From positions 1-59,835 of the forward strand of contig DZCM01000003.1 in the NCBI GenBank assembly GCA_022730295.1: 59,835 nt of DNA, read 5' to 3'. The notes beneath the pieces are model-generated. The model ran no database searches, was not told the DNA's origin, and saw nothing but the letters and a program-made list of their open reading frames with translations. The DNA is from Rhodanobacter sp. (GTDB taxonomy: Bacteria; Pseudomonadota; Gammaproteobacteria; Xanthomonadales; Rhodanobacteraceae). The position numbers and the translations under genes were made by a program. Position 1 is the first letter of the stretch, and each line of letters opens with the position of its first letter. This document shows positions 41,425-49,724 of this stretch, one piece after another.

Positions 41425-42093
41425 TTACTCGCGTTCGAAGCGTGCGATCTCGTCCAGCGCCGCTTCGGCGCGCCGGATGGCACTGCCGGCGAAGTTGTGC
41501 TGCAACCAACGGACATGCCCAAACCGCCGCAGCAGCCAGAATGCGAGCATGGCGAGCGCCACCGCGAATACGCCGTTCATGAGCAACCACAGCGGCAAAC
41601 CCGGCGCGGCACGCCACATGTCGACGCCGGCACGCGCGGTGTCATCGAGCATCAGCATCAGCACCGCCGGAATCCAGATGAAGGCACCCAGCAGCACGAA
41701 TGCGGGCGTTTCCACCCGCACCCGCCACGCGCCCAGTGCAGCGAGCCGCCGCTGGATCTCGACGACCGGCGCCGCATAGTCGATCGCTTTCAGCGAATAG
41801 AGCAGGCGCCCCGCAAATGCGACCATCAGGATGCCGAACACCTGCATCACCACTCCGCAGGCCACTGCGCGCCAATCGCCGAGGTGGGTGGACCAAAAGG
41901 CAACGCCCCACAGGATGGCCGCAACGCCGAACGCGATCTGAGCGGATTGTCCCCAGCGCAACGGCCGCAGGCTGCGATGCAACCTGTCGGACTGACCAGC
42001 ACGCACCAGCTGCAAAGCCATGGCATGCGTGTGGGCCGTGCGCGCATCCAGTTCCTGCCACAGTGATTTCATTTCGTCGAGTTCCATGATCAT
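41425..42093 (-). CDS. Four-helix membrane protein coupled to an ECF sigma factor
   Basis: 222 aa from the ATG at 42093, which overlaps the sigma-factor stop as ATGA, so the two are translationally coupled. A cytoplasmic-looking N-terminus (~1-45, MELDEMKSLWQELDARTAH) is followed by four hydrophobic helices (~48-65, 70-95, 125-147, 160-182) and a charged C-terminus. By context it could be the anti-sigma factor, but no HxxxCxxC zinc anti-sigma motif is present. The family was not recognised. Alternative: a membrane target of the sigma regulon. Confidence 0.78.
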   Translation of the reverse strand: MIMELDEMKSLWQELDARTAHTHAMALQLVRAGQSDRLHRSLRPLRWGQSAQIAFGVAAILWGVAFWSTHLGDWRAVACGVVMQVFGILMVAFAGRLLYSLKAIDYAAPVVEIQRRLAALGAWRVRVETPAFVLLGAFIWIPAVLMLMLDDTARAGVDMWRAAPGLPLWLLMNGVFAVALAMLAFWLLRRFGHVRWLQHNFAGSAIRRAEAALDEIARFERE

Positions 42094-42656
42094 GCTCCGA
42101 TGGTTTGCGCGGCAACCGTCTGCGCGCGCAGGTTTTGTTTGATGCGGTTCAACTTGGTCGCAACATTCGTTGGTGAAATACCGAGCACGCCGGCAATCTC
42201 GGCGTAGCTGCGGTCTTCCAGGTACAACAGCACCAACGCGCGGTTGAGTGGATCGAGGCCGCCGATGAAGGCGTGTAGCGCAGCGGCGCGCTCGTCGCGC
42301 TGCAATGCCTCGACATGCGAAGCATCCCCGTTTGCAAGCGAATCGCGATGCATGCCGTCCAGCGATTCGATGTACTCCGCGCCGGCGTGTTTCACGCTGC
42401 GCACATGCGAAATGGCAACGTTCAACGCGACCCGGTACATCCAGGTCGAGAACTTCGCATGCGTTGCGTCGTACGAAGCGAACGAACGCCACAACTGAAA
42501 CGCGATTTCCTGCGCCAGATCCTCGCGATCATGCGGCGTGCGCGCATAGACGCCGGCCACCTTGAACACCACGCGCTGATGCTCGCGCAGCAGGATCTCG
42601 AAGCGCCGTTGTCGTTCCCCGTCCACCATCGCCAACCATCCGAACTGTTTGCCCAT
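42090..42656 (-). CDS. ECF-type RNA polymerase sigma factor
   Basis: 188 aa from the ATG at 42656; an ATG at 42629 is a close alternative. Region 2 is visible as DREDLAQEIAFQLWRSFASYDATHAKFSTWMYRVALNVA (given as one block of the -10 recognition domain). Region 4 is LDPLNRALVLLYLEDRSYAEIAGVLGISPTNVATKLNRIK near the C-terminus, containing the helix-turn-helix. No region 1 or 3, hence ECF. It is cotranscribed with the membrane protein downstream and divergent from the DUF502 gene. Its signal is unknown. Confidence 0.9.
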   Translation of the reverse strand: MGKQFGWLAMVDGERQRRFEILLREHQRVVFKVAGVYARTPHDREDLAQEIAFQLWRSFASYDATHAKFSTWMYRVALNVAISHVRSVKHAGAEYIESLDGMHRDSLANGDASHVEALQRDERAAALHAFIGGLDPLNRALVLLYLEDRSYAEIAGVLGISPTNVATKLNRIKQNLRAQTVAAQTIGA

Positions 42657-42743
42657 GATTCGCCCACGCGCGAAAAAAGTCACAGGCAGCCGCGCAGCGC
42701 GTCTCGACTACAATGCCCCAACCCCGGGAGGAACGCCGCGTCC

Positions 42744-43427
42744 ATGCCCAGCCTGCACATCAAACGCTATATATTGACCGGCTTGCTGGCCGTGATTCCG
42801 GTGTGGGTCACGTGGGTAGTATTCAAGTTCGTGTTCACCCTGCTCGCGGGTGCGGGCGCGCCACTGGTCACAGGCATCATCGGTCTGATCGGGCTCGGCT
42901 CCCCGGACATTGCCCGGGAACTGCATCGCGACTGGGTCATCTCGATCCTCGCCTTCGTGCTCACGGTGGTGGTGCTGTATGTGCTCGGCTGGTTGTCAAC
43001 CAAAGTACTGGGGCGGCGCATCCTGAGCGCCTTCGACAGCCTGCTCTCGCGCATTCCGCTGGTGCACACGATCTACGGCGGCGTCAAGAAACTGATGACC
43101 TTGATGCGCAACAAGCCGGGCGGCACCCAGCGCGTGGTGCTGATCGACTTCCCTTCGCCGCAATTGAAAGCCATCGGTTTCGTCACCCGCACCTTCACCG
43201 ACACGAGCGGCCGCGAAATCGCTGCGGTCTACGTGCCGACCACGCCCAACCCGACGGGCGGTTATCTTGAGTTGGTGCCGACCGATCGTTTGATCATGAC
43301 CGACTGGAGCATGGACCAGGCGATGGCCTTCATCGTTTCGGGCGGCGCGGTCGGCCCCGAGCTGTTGCCGGACCTCGAGCCACCGCCTACCACACGCGTC
43401 GCGCAACCGGATCTCGCCACGCGGTGA
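42744..43427 (+). CDS. DUF502-family membrane protein
   Basis: 227 aa from the ATG at 42744, preceded by GGGAGG. It has two transmembrane helices (~9-32 and ~62-86) and a soluble domain with family blocks SRIPLVHTIYGGVKKL, VVLIDFPSPQLKAIGFVT and VYVPTTPNPTGGYLELVP. DUF502 proteins are widespread with unknown role. The tail is Pro-rich and variable. Its stop overlaps the thpR start (GTGA), so it is coupled to thpR. Confidence 0.9.
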   Translation: MPSLHIKRYILTGLLAVIPVWVTWVVFKFVFTLLAGAGAPLVTGIIGLIGLGSPDIARELHRDWVISILAFVLTVVVLYVLGWLSTKVLGRRILSAFDSLLSRIPLVHTIYGGVKKLMTLMRNKPGGTQRVVLIDFPSPQLKAIGFVTRTFTDTSGREIAAVYVPTTPNPTGGYLELVPTDRLIMTDWSMDQAMAFIVSGGAVGPELLPDLEPPPTTRVAQPDLATR

Positions 43428-44005
43428 CGCCGACGCCGGCCAGCGACGCTGCGGAAACTGCGCGCTGCTTTCTCGCGCTGCTGCCGGACACGGCCAGCCG
43501 TAGCGTCCTGTCGACGTTGCGCGAATCGCATGCCGGCGCAACCACCGCCAACCCGCGCGGCTTGCGCTGGGTCGACGCCCCCTCACTGCACCTGACCTTG
43601 CGCTTCCTCGGCGACACGACGAACACGCAAATCGAGTACCTGAAACACATGCTGCCGACGTTGGCGCGCGAACTTCCCGGAATCAGCAGCCGCCGCTGCG
43701 CGATCTGGCCCAACCGCGCACGACCGCGCGTGCTGGTGTTGGAACTGGATGCGCCGGATGCACTGCACGCGCTCGCACAAGCCAGCGAGGCGCTGGCGTA
43801 CAAGTGTGGCTACGAGCCGGATCCACGGGACTTCAAGGCCCACCTCACCCTGGCCCGCTTGCGGCCCGGCTGTGCGCTGGCGAGCCCGGGCGTGCCGTCC
43901 GTGCAACTGGCGTTCGACACGCTGGCCCTGATGGCCAGCAACCTGCAGACGACGGGCGCGCGCTACACGATCCTCGCCAGCGTCACCTTGCCCGCGCCCG
44001 CGTGA
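43424..44005 (+). CDS. thpR: RNA 2',3'-cyclic phosphodiesterase (2H/LigT family)
   Basis: 193 aa starting with GTG at 43424, which overlaps the DUF502 stop as GTGA. The two HxTx motifs that define 2H phosphoesterases are clear: HLTLRFLG near residue 57 and HLTLARLRP near 145. The family opens 2',3'-cyclic phosphates at RNA ends. The N-terminal RCFLALLPD block also matches ThpR. It is followed by a 227-base leader before rhlE. Confidence 0.92.
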   Translation: MTPTPASDAAETARCFLALLPDTASRSVLSTLRESHAGATTANPRGLRWVDAPSLHLTLRFLGDTTNTQIEYLKHMLPTLARELPGISSRRCAIWPNRARPRVLVLELDAPDALHALAQASEALAYKCGYEPDPRDFKAHLTLARLRPGCALASPGVPSVQLAFDTLALMASNLQTTGARYTILASVTLPAPA

Positions 44006-44232
44006 AGCGCCGTTCAGCAAAATCCGCTACACTACGCCCCGTTTGACGCGCCGCACCCCGAACTTCCCTTGTGATTCGGACTGATCGAGAAGCCCTCCCG
44101 GCCTCGATCGCCGATTCCTGCCACTCGCACGTCGCGCATACCCGGCAACGCATCCGCGCCTGCCGCAAAACAGTTGCACTTACTCGCAGCGCGGTTCTTG
44201 GGAACGCTCCGGGTTACACAGGAGTTTTCTCA
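44006..44232 (+). promoter_or_regulatory. Long leader region of rhlE
   Basis: 227 bases without a gene. A possible -10, TACACT (44028-44033), would give a ~190-nt leader. gatcgag (from 44087) and ctcgatc can pair over about 12 bases of loop. A good AGGAG lies just before the rhlE ATG. The leader is unusually long for this window; regulation is only inferred. Confidence 0.35.
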
Positions 44233-45633
44233 ATGTCTTTCGAATCGCTCGGGCTTGCGCCCGCGTTGCTGCGCGCGCTTGCCGAACAGGGCTACACCAC
44301 CCCCACCCCGATCCAGTCCGCGGCGATCCCGCTGGCGCTGGAAGGCCACGACCTCATGGCCGGGGCCCAAACCGGCACCGGCAAGACCGCCGCATTTGCG
44401 CTGCCGTTGTTGCAAATGCTCGGCGCCGGCGGCGAACCAACCCAACGCAACCAGACGCGCCGTCCGCGCGCGCTGGTACTGACCCCGACCCGCGAGCTTG
44501 CCGCGCAGGTCCACGACAACGTGCGCGCCTACGGCAAATACCTGCACGTGAAGAGTTGCGCGGTATTCGGCGGCGTCGGCATGGGCGGCCAGATCCAGAC
44601 CCTGCGCCGCGGCCTTGACCTGATCGTCGCCACGCCAGGCCGCCTGATCGACCACATGCAGCGCCGCAACGTCGATCTTTCCGCCGTCGATTTGCTGGTG
44701 CTGGACGAAGCCGACCGCATGCTCGACATGGGTTTCCTGCCGGCCTTGAAACAGATCCTAGGCGCCTTGCCGAAGCAGCGCCAGACCTTGCTGTTCTCGG
44801 CCACCTTCGTGCCTGAGATCAAGCAGCTCGCTGCGCAATTCATGCGCAGCCCGCGTGAATTACAGATGGCCGCGCCGAACGCCGTGGCGGCGGGCGTCAG
44901 CCATCGCGTGCATCCGGTCGATGCGGACAAGAAGCGCGACCTGCTGCTGCACGTGCTGGCCGCCGACAGCCGCCGCCAGACCCTGGTGTTTTCGCGCACC
45001 AAGCACGGCTCGGACAAACTGTGTCACCACCTGGAGCAGCACGGCTTCCGTGCCGCCGCCATCCACGGCAACAAGAGCCAGGGCCAGCGCACGCGCACCC
45101 TCGCCGATTTCAAGAACGGCAAGCTCACGGTGCTGGTCGCCACCGACATCGCCGCGCGCGGGCTGGACATCAACCATTTGCCAGCCGTGGTGAACTACGA
45201 CCTGCCGATGGTCGCGCAGGACTACGTGCACCGTATCGGCCGCACCGGCCGCGCCGGCGCCGAAGGCTTGGCGTTGTCGCTCGTCAGCCGCGAAGAAGCC
45301 GGTCTGCTGCGTGACATCCAGAAGCTTTTGAAACAGGAAGTTGCGATTGAAACCATCGAAGGTTTCGAGCCAACCTGGTCGCTGCACATGGATCGCGCCA
45401 GCGCACCAGCGCAACGCCGGCCGGGACCGCGCAACAGCAACCCGCGCGGCGCGCGGCAAGGCTGGGGCAACCGCGAACGCAGCAGCAGCGAACAAACGCC
45501 GCGGCCGGCCAAGCACGCCCATGCACGGCGCCCACATGCGGCACAGGGCGAAGCCGCCCACACCGCTGCACGGCCCGGCACCGGCAAGCAGCGCCGCAAC
45601 CGCAACGACCGCCAGTGGGCCAAGCCGCGCTGA
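44233..45633 (+). CDS. rhlE: ATP-dependent DEAD-box RNA helicase RhlE
   Basis: 466 aa from the ATG at 44233, preceded by AGGAG. Full DEAD-box set: Q motif (GYTTPTPIQ), motif I AQTGTGKT, Ia PTRELAAQ, Ib TPGRL, motif II DEAD, III SAT, IV LVFSRTK, V ARGLDI and VI HRIGRTGR. The C-terminal ~90 residues are Arg/Ala/Pro-rich and disordered, as in RhlE, probably for RNA binding. Role: remodelling of ribosomal or cold-induced RNA. The longer reading frame upstream (to 44071) has no family similarity. Confidence 0.95.
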   Translation: MSFESLGLAPALLRALAEQGYTTPTPIQSAAIPLALEGHDLMAGAQTGTGKTAAFALPLLQMLGAGGEPTQRNQTRRPRALVLTPTRELAAQVHDNVRAYGKYLHVKSCAVFGGVGMGGQIQTLRRGLDLIVATPGRLIDHMQRRNVDLSAVDLLVLDEADRMLDMGFLPALKQILGALPKQRQTLLFSATFVPEIKQLAAQFMRSPRELQMAAPNAVAAGVSHRVHPVDADKKRDLLLHVLAADSRRQTLVFSRTKHGSDKLCHHLEQHGFRAAAIHGNKSQGQRTRTLADFKNGKLTVLVATDIAARGLDINHLPAVVNYDLPMVAQDYVHRIGRTGRAGAEGLALSLVSREEAGLLRDIQKLLKQEVAIETIEGFEPTWSLHMDRASAPAQRRPGPRNSNPRGARQGWGNRERSSSEQTPRPAKHAHARRPHAAQGEAAHTAARPGTGKQRRNRNDRQWAKPR

Positions 45634-45643
45634 AAAATACTGA

Positions 45644-45665
45644 TGGCGGCAGCACGCTGCCGCCA
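45644..45665 (-). terminator. Terminator for the beta-CASP gene
   Basis: tggcggcagc/gctgccgcca is a perfect 10-bp stem. On the minus strand it is followed by a TATTTTT run, giving an intrinsic terminator immediately after the stop codon. Confidence 0.75.
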
Positions 45666-45669
45666 CCAG

Positions 45670-47055
45670 TCAGACAGTCACGCGCAGGTCCGGAATCGGC
45701 AGCGTGACCTTGCAACCCCAGCGTACTTTCAAGGCCCCGGCCAGCTTCGAGCGGCCGGGATCTTCACCGTGCACGAGGCACACCGGCGGATGCTCCGGGA
45801 TCTTGCCGTACCACGCCGACAGCCCATCCTTGTCGGCGTGCGCTGACAAGCCGCCGACCGTGTGCACATGCGCGCGCACCGGGATCTCGTCACCCAACAG
45901 ATGCACGTGCTTGGCGCCCTCAACGATGCTGCGCCCGAGCGTGCCGTTGGCCTGATACCCCACGAACACGATGTGCGCCGCCGGGTTGGCGAGGTTGTGG
46001 CGCAGGTGGTGGCGGATGCGTCCACCCGTGCACATGCCGGAGCCCGCGAGGATCACGGCGTGATGATGAATCGCATTGATGCCGCGTGAAGTTTCGCCGT
46101 CCTGACTGAGCGTCAGGTTCGGCAGCTTCAACGGATGCGGCTTCTCCGCCCACAGCGCCTTGGCGCCGGCATCGAACAGATCCTCGTGACGGTCATAGGC
46201 TTGGGTGACGCGGATCGCCATCGGGCTGTCGAGAAAAATCCTGAACTCGCCCAAGCTCCATTCATCGAAATGCTCGGCGAAGAAGTACAGCAATTCCTGC
46301 GTACGCCCGACCGCGAAAGCGGGAATCACCACGTTGCCGCCGTCGCGATGCGCGGCGGCGAAAATATCCGCCAGCTCGGCAATGGTGTCCTGCCGCGACT
46401 TGTGCAAGCGATCGCCATAGGTCGATTCCATCACCACCAGATCCGCGGCCGGTACCGGCGCCGGATCGCACAGGATCGGCGTGCCGGTGGGGCCGAGGTC
46501 GCCACTGAACACCAGCCGGCGCGTCGTGCCGTTCTCGGCGGCGGCGAGTTCGACCGTGGCCGAGCCGAGGATGTGCCCCGCGTCGCGCAGGGTCAAGTTC
46601 ACGCCCGGCAGGATTTCCGTGGGTTCGTTGTAGGCGACCGGCCGCATCGCCTTGGCGGCATCATCGACAGCTTCCTGGGTGTACAACGGCACCGTGGGTG
46701 GCTGGCCCGGCTGCAGATGTTTGTTGTCCCACTCGGCATCCATCGCGGCGATGTGCGCGCAATCGGCCAACATGATCGTAGCCAAGTCCACCGTCGCCGG
46801 ATGCGTGTAGATCGGTCCGGAAAATCCGCGCTTGACCAGCAATGGCACGCGCCCGGTGTGATCAATGTGGGCATGGCTCAACACCAGCACGTCGATCGAC
46901 TTCGGATCGAACGGAAAATCCGCGGCGTTACGCGTATCAGCCTTGCGATCGCCCTGTACCATGCCACAGTCGAGCAACACACGCTTGCCGCCGACTTCCA
47001 GCAGATGGCACGAACCCGTGACCTCGCCCGCTGCGCCGTGAAACACGATGTCCAT
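45670..47055 (-). CDS. Beta-CASP metallo-beta-lactamase fold RNase/hydrolase
   Basis: 461 aa. The metallo-beta-lactamase zinc motif HAHIDH (61-66) and later DAGHILGSA and FSGDLG supply metal ligands. The beta-CASP insertion (VIPAFAVGRTQELLYF and PMAIRVTQAY) and the C-terminal RMMBL block (VGGLSAHADKDGL) complete the CPSF/YSH1-like architecture. Such proteins are endo- or 5'-exoribonucleases; the exact activity here is not known. AAGGAG precedes the ATG. It is divergent from the M13 peptidase. Confidence 0.93.
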   Translation of the reverse strand: MDIVFHGAAGEVTGSCHLLEVGGKRVLLDCGMVQGDRKADTRNAADFPFDPKSIDVLVLSHAHIDHTGRVPLLVKRGFSGPIYTHPATVDLATIMLADCAHIAAMDAEWDNKHLQPGQPPTVPLYTQEAVDDAAKAMRPVAYNEPTEILPGVNLTLRDAGHILGSATVELAAAENGTTRRLVFSGDLGPTGTPILCDPAPVPAADLVVMESTYGDRLHKSRQDTIAELADIFAAAHRDGGNVVIPAFAVGRTQELLYFFAEHFDEWSLGEFRIFLDSPMAIRVTQAYDRHEDLFDAGAKALWAEKPHPLKLPNLTLSQDGETSRGINAIHHHAVILAGSGMCTGGRIRHHLRHNLANPAAHIVFVGYQANGTLGRSIVEGAKHVHLLGDEIPVRAHVHTVGGLSAHADKDGLSAWYGKIPEHPPVCLVHGEDPGRSKLAGALKVRWGCKVTLPIPDLRVTV

Positions 47056-47249
47056 GCGTATGCTCCTTCGCTTCGATGTGGCTCGCCGCAGTATGCCCGC
47101 CCCGAACCGCGACGCAAGCCATGGCCCGCGCCGGGCATGACCAACGGCCTATGCATGTCCAAAGCGGGTGAATCGCTGGCACAATCGACAGTTCACGCGG
47201 TGCGCGCAGCGCGCCCGCGACCTGTTTCGCATCGCCATAGGACGAATCC

Positions 47250-49394
47250 ATGCAAAAGCATCTGCTGACCCCAATCGCATTGGCCATCGGCACGGCGCTG
47301 GCCGTCGCCGGTTGCAGCAACACCAGCCAGAACCAGGCCACGCAGGCACCGGCCAGCGCGACATCGACAGCCGCTCCGACAGCGGCGCCGGCGCCGGCGT
47401 CGACGGTGGTGATACCGCCGAACCAGTCAATCGCCTTCGATCTCGACAGCACGTTCAAGCCGTGCGACGACTTCGCGAATTACGTCAACGCCAACTGGAA
47501 CAAGGCCAACCCGATTCCGTCCGACCAGACCCGCTGGGGCGCGTTCGGCATCCTGCAAGAAAAGAGCATGCTGGAGCAGAAGCAGCTGCTCGAAACCGCC
47601 GCGTATGACGCCAAGCACGACACCGGCTCCAAGCTCGAACAGAAGCTCGGCAACCTGTATTCGGCAGGCATGGACACCGCGGCCATCGACAAGCTGGGCT
47701 ACGACCCGATCAAACCGCAGCTTGCCGCCATCGACGCGCTGAAGACACCGGCCGACATCGCCACCTTCATCAACACCAGTTACGACAACGGTGACGGCTA
47801 CGTCTTCAGCTTCGGCTCCGGCGCGGATTTCAAGGACGCAAGCAAGCAGATCGGCTACGTGTTCCAGGATGGCCTTGGCCTGCCAACCCCCGCCTATTAC
47901 ACCGACGCCAAGTACAAGGACATCCGCGATGCCTATGTGAAATACATCGCCAAGTCGCTGGAACTGGTGGGCACACCCGCCGCGGATGCCGCCAAGCAAG
48001 CCGACCAGGTGTTGGCGTTCGAAACCGATCTGGCCAAGGCATCGCTCACGCCGACCGAATTAATCAATCCCGACAACAACTACAATTTCGTCAGCATGGC
48101 CGCGGCCGACAAACTCACCCCGCACTTCAATTGGGAAAATTTCTTCAAGGCGCAGGGCGTGGACATCGGCAAGGGCTTCTCGCTGTCGCAGCCGAAGTTC
48201 ATCGCCGAGTTCGACAAGTTGCTGGCGCACGCCCCCGCCGCGCAGTGGCAGGCCTACCTGAAGTTCCATCTGGTCAACAGCACCTCGTCGGATCTGAGCC
48301 AGCCCTTCCAGGACAACCGTTTCGACTTCTACGGCAAGACGCTCGCCGGCCAGCCTCAGCAGCAGGCTCGCTGGAAGCGCGTGATCGGTGCCGTCAACGG
48401 TGCGATGGGCATGGGCCTTGGCGAACTGTACGTCGCCAAGTATTTCCCACCCGAGGCCAAGGCACGCGCCGAGCAACTGGTCGCCAACATTCGTGCAGCC
48501 TTCAAGGAACACGTGGAAAACCTCACCTGGATGAGCGACGCAACCAAGAAGAAGGCGCTCGACAAACTGGCGCTGTACTTGCCCAAGATCGGCTACCCCG
48601 ACAAGGGCGAGTGGCGCGACTGGTCGGGCCTGGACATCCAGCCGGGCAACTGGTATGCCAGCCTCGAAGCCGCTTCGAAGTACAACTACCACTACGACAT
48701 CGCCAAGATCGGCAAGGCCACCGACCGCAAGGAATGGGGCATGACCCCGCAGACGGTCAACGCCTATTACAGCGATTCCACCAACACCATCAACTTCCCT
48801 GCCGCGATCCTGCAACCGCCGTTCTTCTATGCCAAGGGTGACGACGGCGTGAACTATGGGGGCATCGGCTTCGTGATCGGCCACGAAACCACCCACGGGT
48901 TCGACCTGGGCGGCAGTCAGTTCGATGGGCATGGCAACAAGGAAAACTGGTGGACACCCCAGGACAGGAAGAAATTCGATGCCTTGGAAACAGCTCTGGA
49001 AAATCAGTACGACGCCTACATCCCGATCCCCGGCAAGCCTGACCTGCACGTCAATGGCAAGATGACGATCCGCGAGTCGACCGCCGACCTTGGCGGCCTC
49101 AATATCGCCTACACCGCACTGCAGAACGCACTCAAGGCCGACCCCAAGGAAGCGGATGCGAAAATCGACGGCATGACCGAGGACCAGCGCTTCTTCCTGA
49201 ACTCGGCGCGCGTGTGGGAAGGCTCTTCCCGCGAGAAGACCGCCGAGCTGATGTTGAACGTCGATCCACACCCGCCAGCGCAAATCCGCGCATTCTCGTC
49301 GGCCAGCAACATGCCGCAGTTCGCGCAGGCGTTCCAGTGCAAGCCCGGCGACAAGATGATGCACACTGGCGACAAGCTGGTGAAGATCTGGTGA
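47250..49394 (+). CDS. M13-family (neprilysin-like) zinc metallopeptidase, lipoprotein
   Basis: 714 aa. The signal peptide ends in lipobox VAGC (about Cys22), so it is probably membrane-anchored outside the cytoplasm. The gluzincin motif HETTH (His545, Glu546, His549) and the third ligand Glu609 in ESTADLGGL are present, with the upstream NAYYSDSTNTINFPAAILQPPFF substrate segment typical of M13/PepO. It degrades oligopeptides. An AGGA site precedes the ATG. Two strong hairpins follow the stop, so it is likely monocistronic. Confidence 0.96.
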   Translation: MQKHLLTPIALAIGTALAVAGCSNTSQNQATQAPASATSTAAPTAAPAPASTVVIPPNQSIAFDLDSTFKPCDDFANYVNANWNKANPIPSDQTRWGAFGILQEKSMLEQKQLLETAAYDAKHDTGSKLEQKLGNLYSAGMDTAAIDKLGYDPIKPQLAAIDALKTPADIATFINTSYDNGDGYVFSFGSGADFKDASKQIGYVFQDGLGLPTPAYYTDAKYKDIRDAYVKYIAKSLELVGTPAADAAKQADQVLAFETDLAKASLTPTELINPDNNYNFVSMAAADKLTPHFNWENFFKAQGVDIGKGFSLSQPKFIAEFDKLLAHAPAAQWQAYLKFHLVNSTSSDLSQPFQDNRFDFYGKTLAGQPQQQARWKRVIGAVNGAMGMGLGELYVAKYFPPEAKARAEQLVANIRAAFKEHVENLTWMSDATKKKALDKLALYLPKIGYPDKGEWRDWSGLDIQPGNWYASLEAASKYNYHYDIAKIGKATDRKEWGMTPQTVNAYYSDSTNTINFPAAILQPPFFYAKGDDGVNYGGIGFVIGHETTHGFDLGGSQFDGHGNKENWWTPQDRKKFDALETALENQYDAYIPIPGKPDLHVNGKMTIRESTADLGGLNIAYTALQNALKADPKEADAKIDGMTEDQRFFLNSARVWEGSSREKTAELMLNVDPHPPAQIRAFSSASNMPQFAQAFQCKPGDKMMHTGDKLVKIW

Positions 49395-49402
49395 TATTTG
49401 GC

Positions 49403-49432
49403 GCGACCGCGAAGCACGGGCTTCGCGGTCGC
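49403..49432 (+). terminator. First hairpin after the M13 peptidase
   Basis: gcgaccgcgaag (49403-49414) pairs perfectly with cttcgcggtcgc (49421-49432), loop six bases. It is followed only by a short GTTAC, so termination strength is uncertain. Confidence 0.6.
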
Positions 49433-49450
49433 GTTACTGCGCACCCCTGA

Positions 49451-49478
49451 ACGCCGCACGCAAGTGCGGCGTTTTTTT
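49451..49478 (+). terminator. Intrinsic terminator after the M13 peptidase
   Basis: acgccgcac pairs with gtgcggcgt around a 4-nt loop, followed by seven T residues. A textbook rho-independent terminator. Confidence 0.9.
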
Positions 49479-49553
49479 CCTGATTCTGCGCACCACGAGC
49501 CGTGCAGCGCGGGACGCGCTACTTACGCGCCTGTCAATCCGTGAATTTGTTAT

Positions 49554-49568
49554 TGCGAATCGTTCGCA
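49554..49568. promoter_or_regulatory. Fur-box-like operator for the siderophore receptor
   Basis: tgcgaa-tcg-ttcgca is a perfect 6-bp inverted repeat with a 3-base centre, embedded in attgcgaatcgttcgcatt. It resembles proteobacterial Fur boxes of the GCGAAT-type and sits ~157 bases before the receptor start. Iron repression is inferred. Confidence 0.6.
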
Positions 49569-49724
49569 TTCGTATTAGTATCCTTCCTTCATCTCGCACG
49601 CAGACGTGCGCTAACCCATCGCGCCCGCAGCACGGACGAACCTGAGGAATTGAGCGGCCGGCGCCGCCCTTCCCGCGGATTCTCTCCGCTGGCTGCGCAC
49701 GCCGCACCACAAGGATTCGATTTC

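Larger units (their letters stand above)
49395..49724. other. Gene-free stretch between the M13 peptidase and the TonB receptor
   Basis: The only gap above 300 bases. It contains two terminators just after the peptidase, a Fur-box-like palindrome at 49554-49568, and a short leader before the receptor ATG. No additional gene is supported. Confidence 0.7.
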
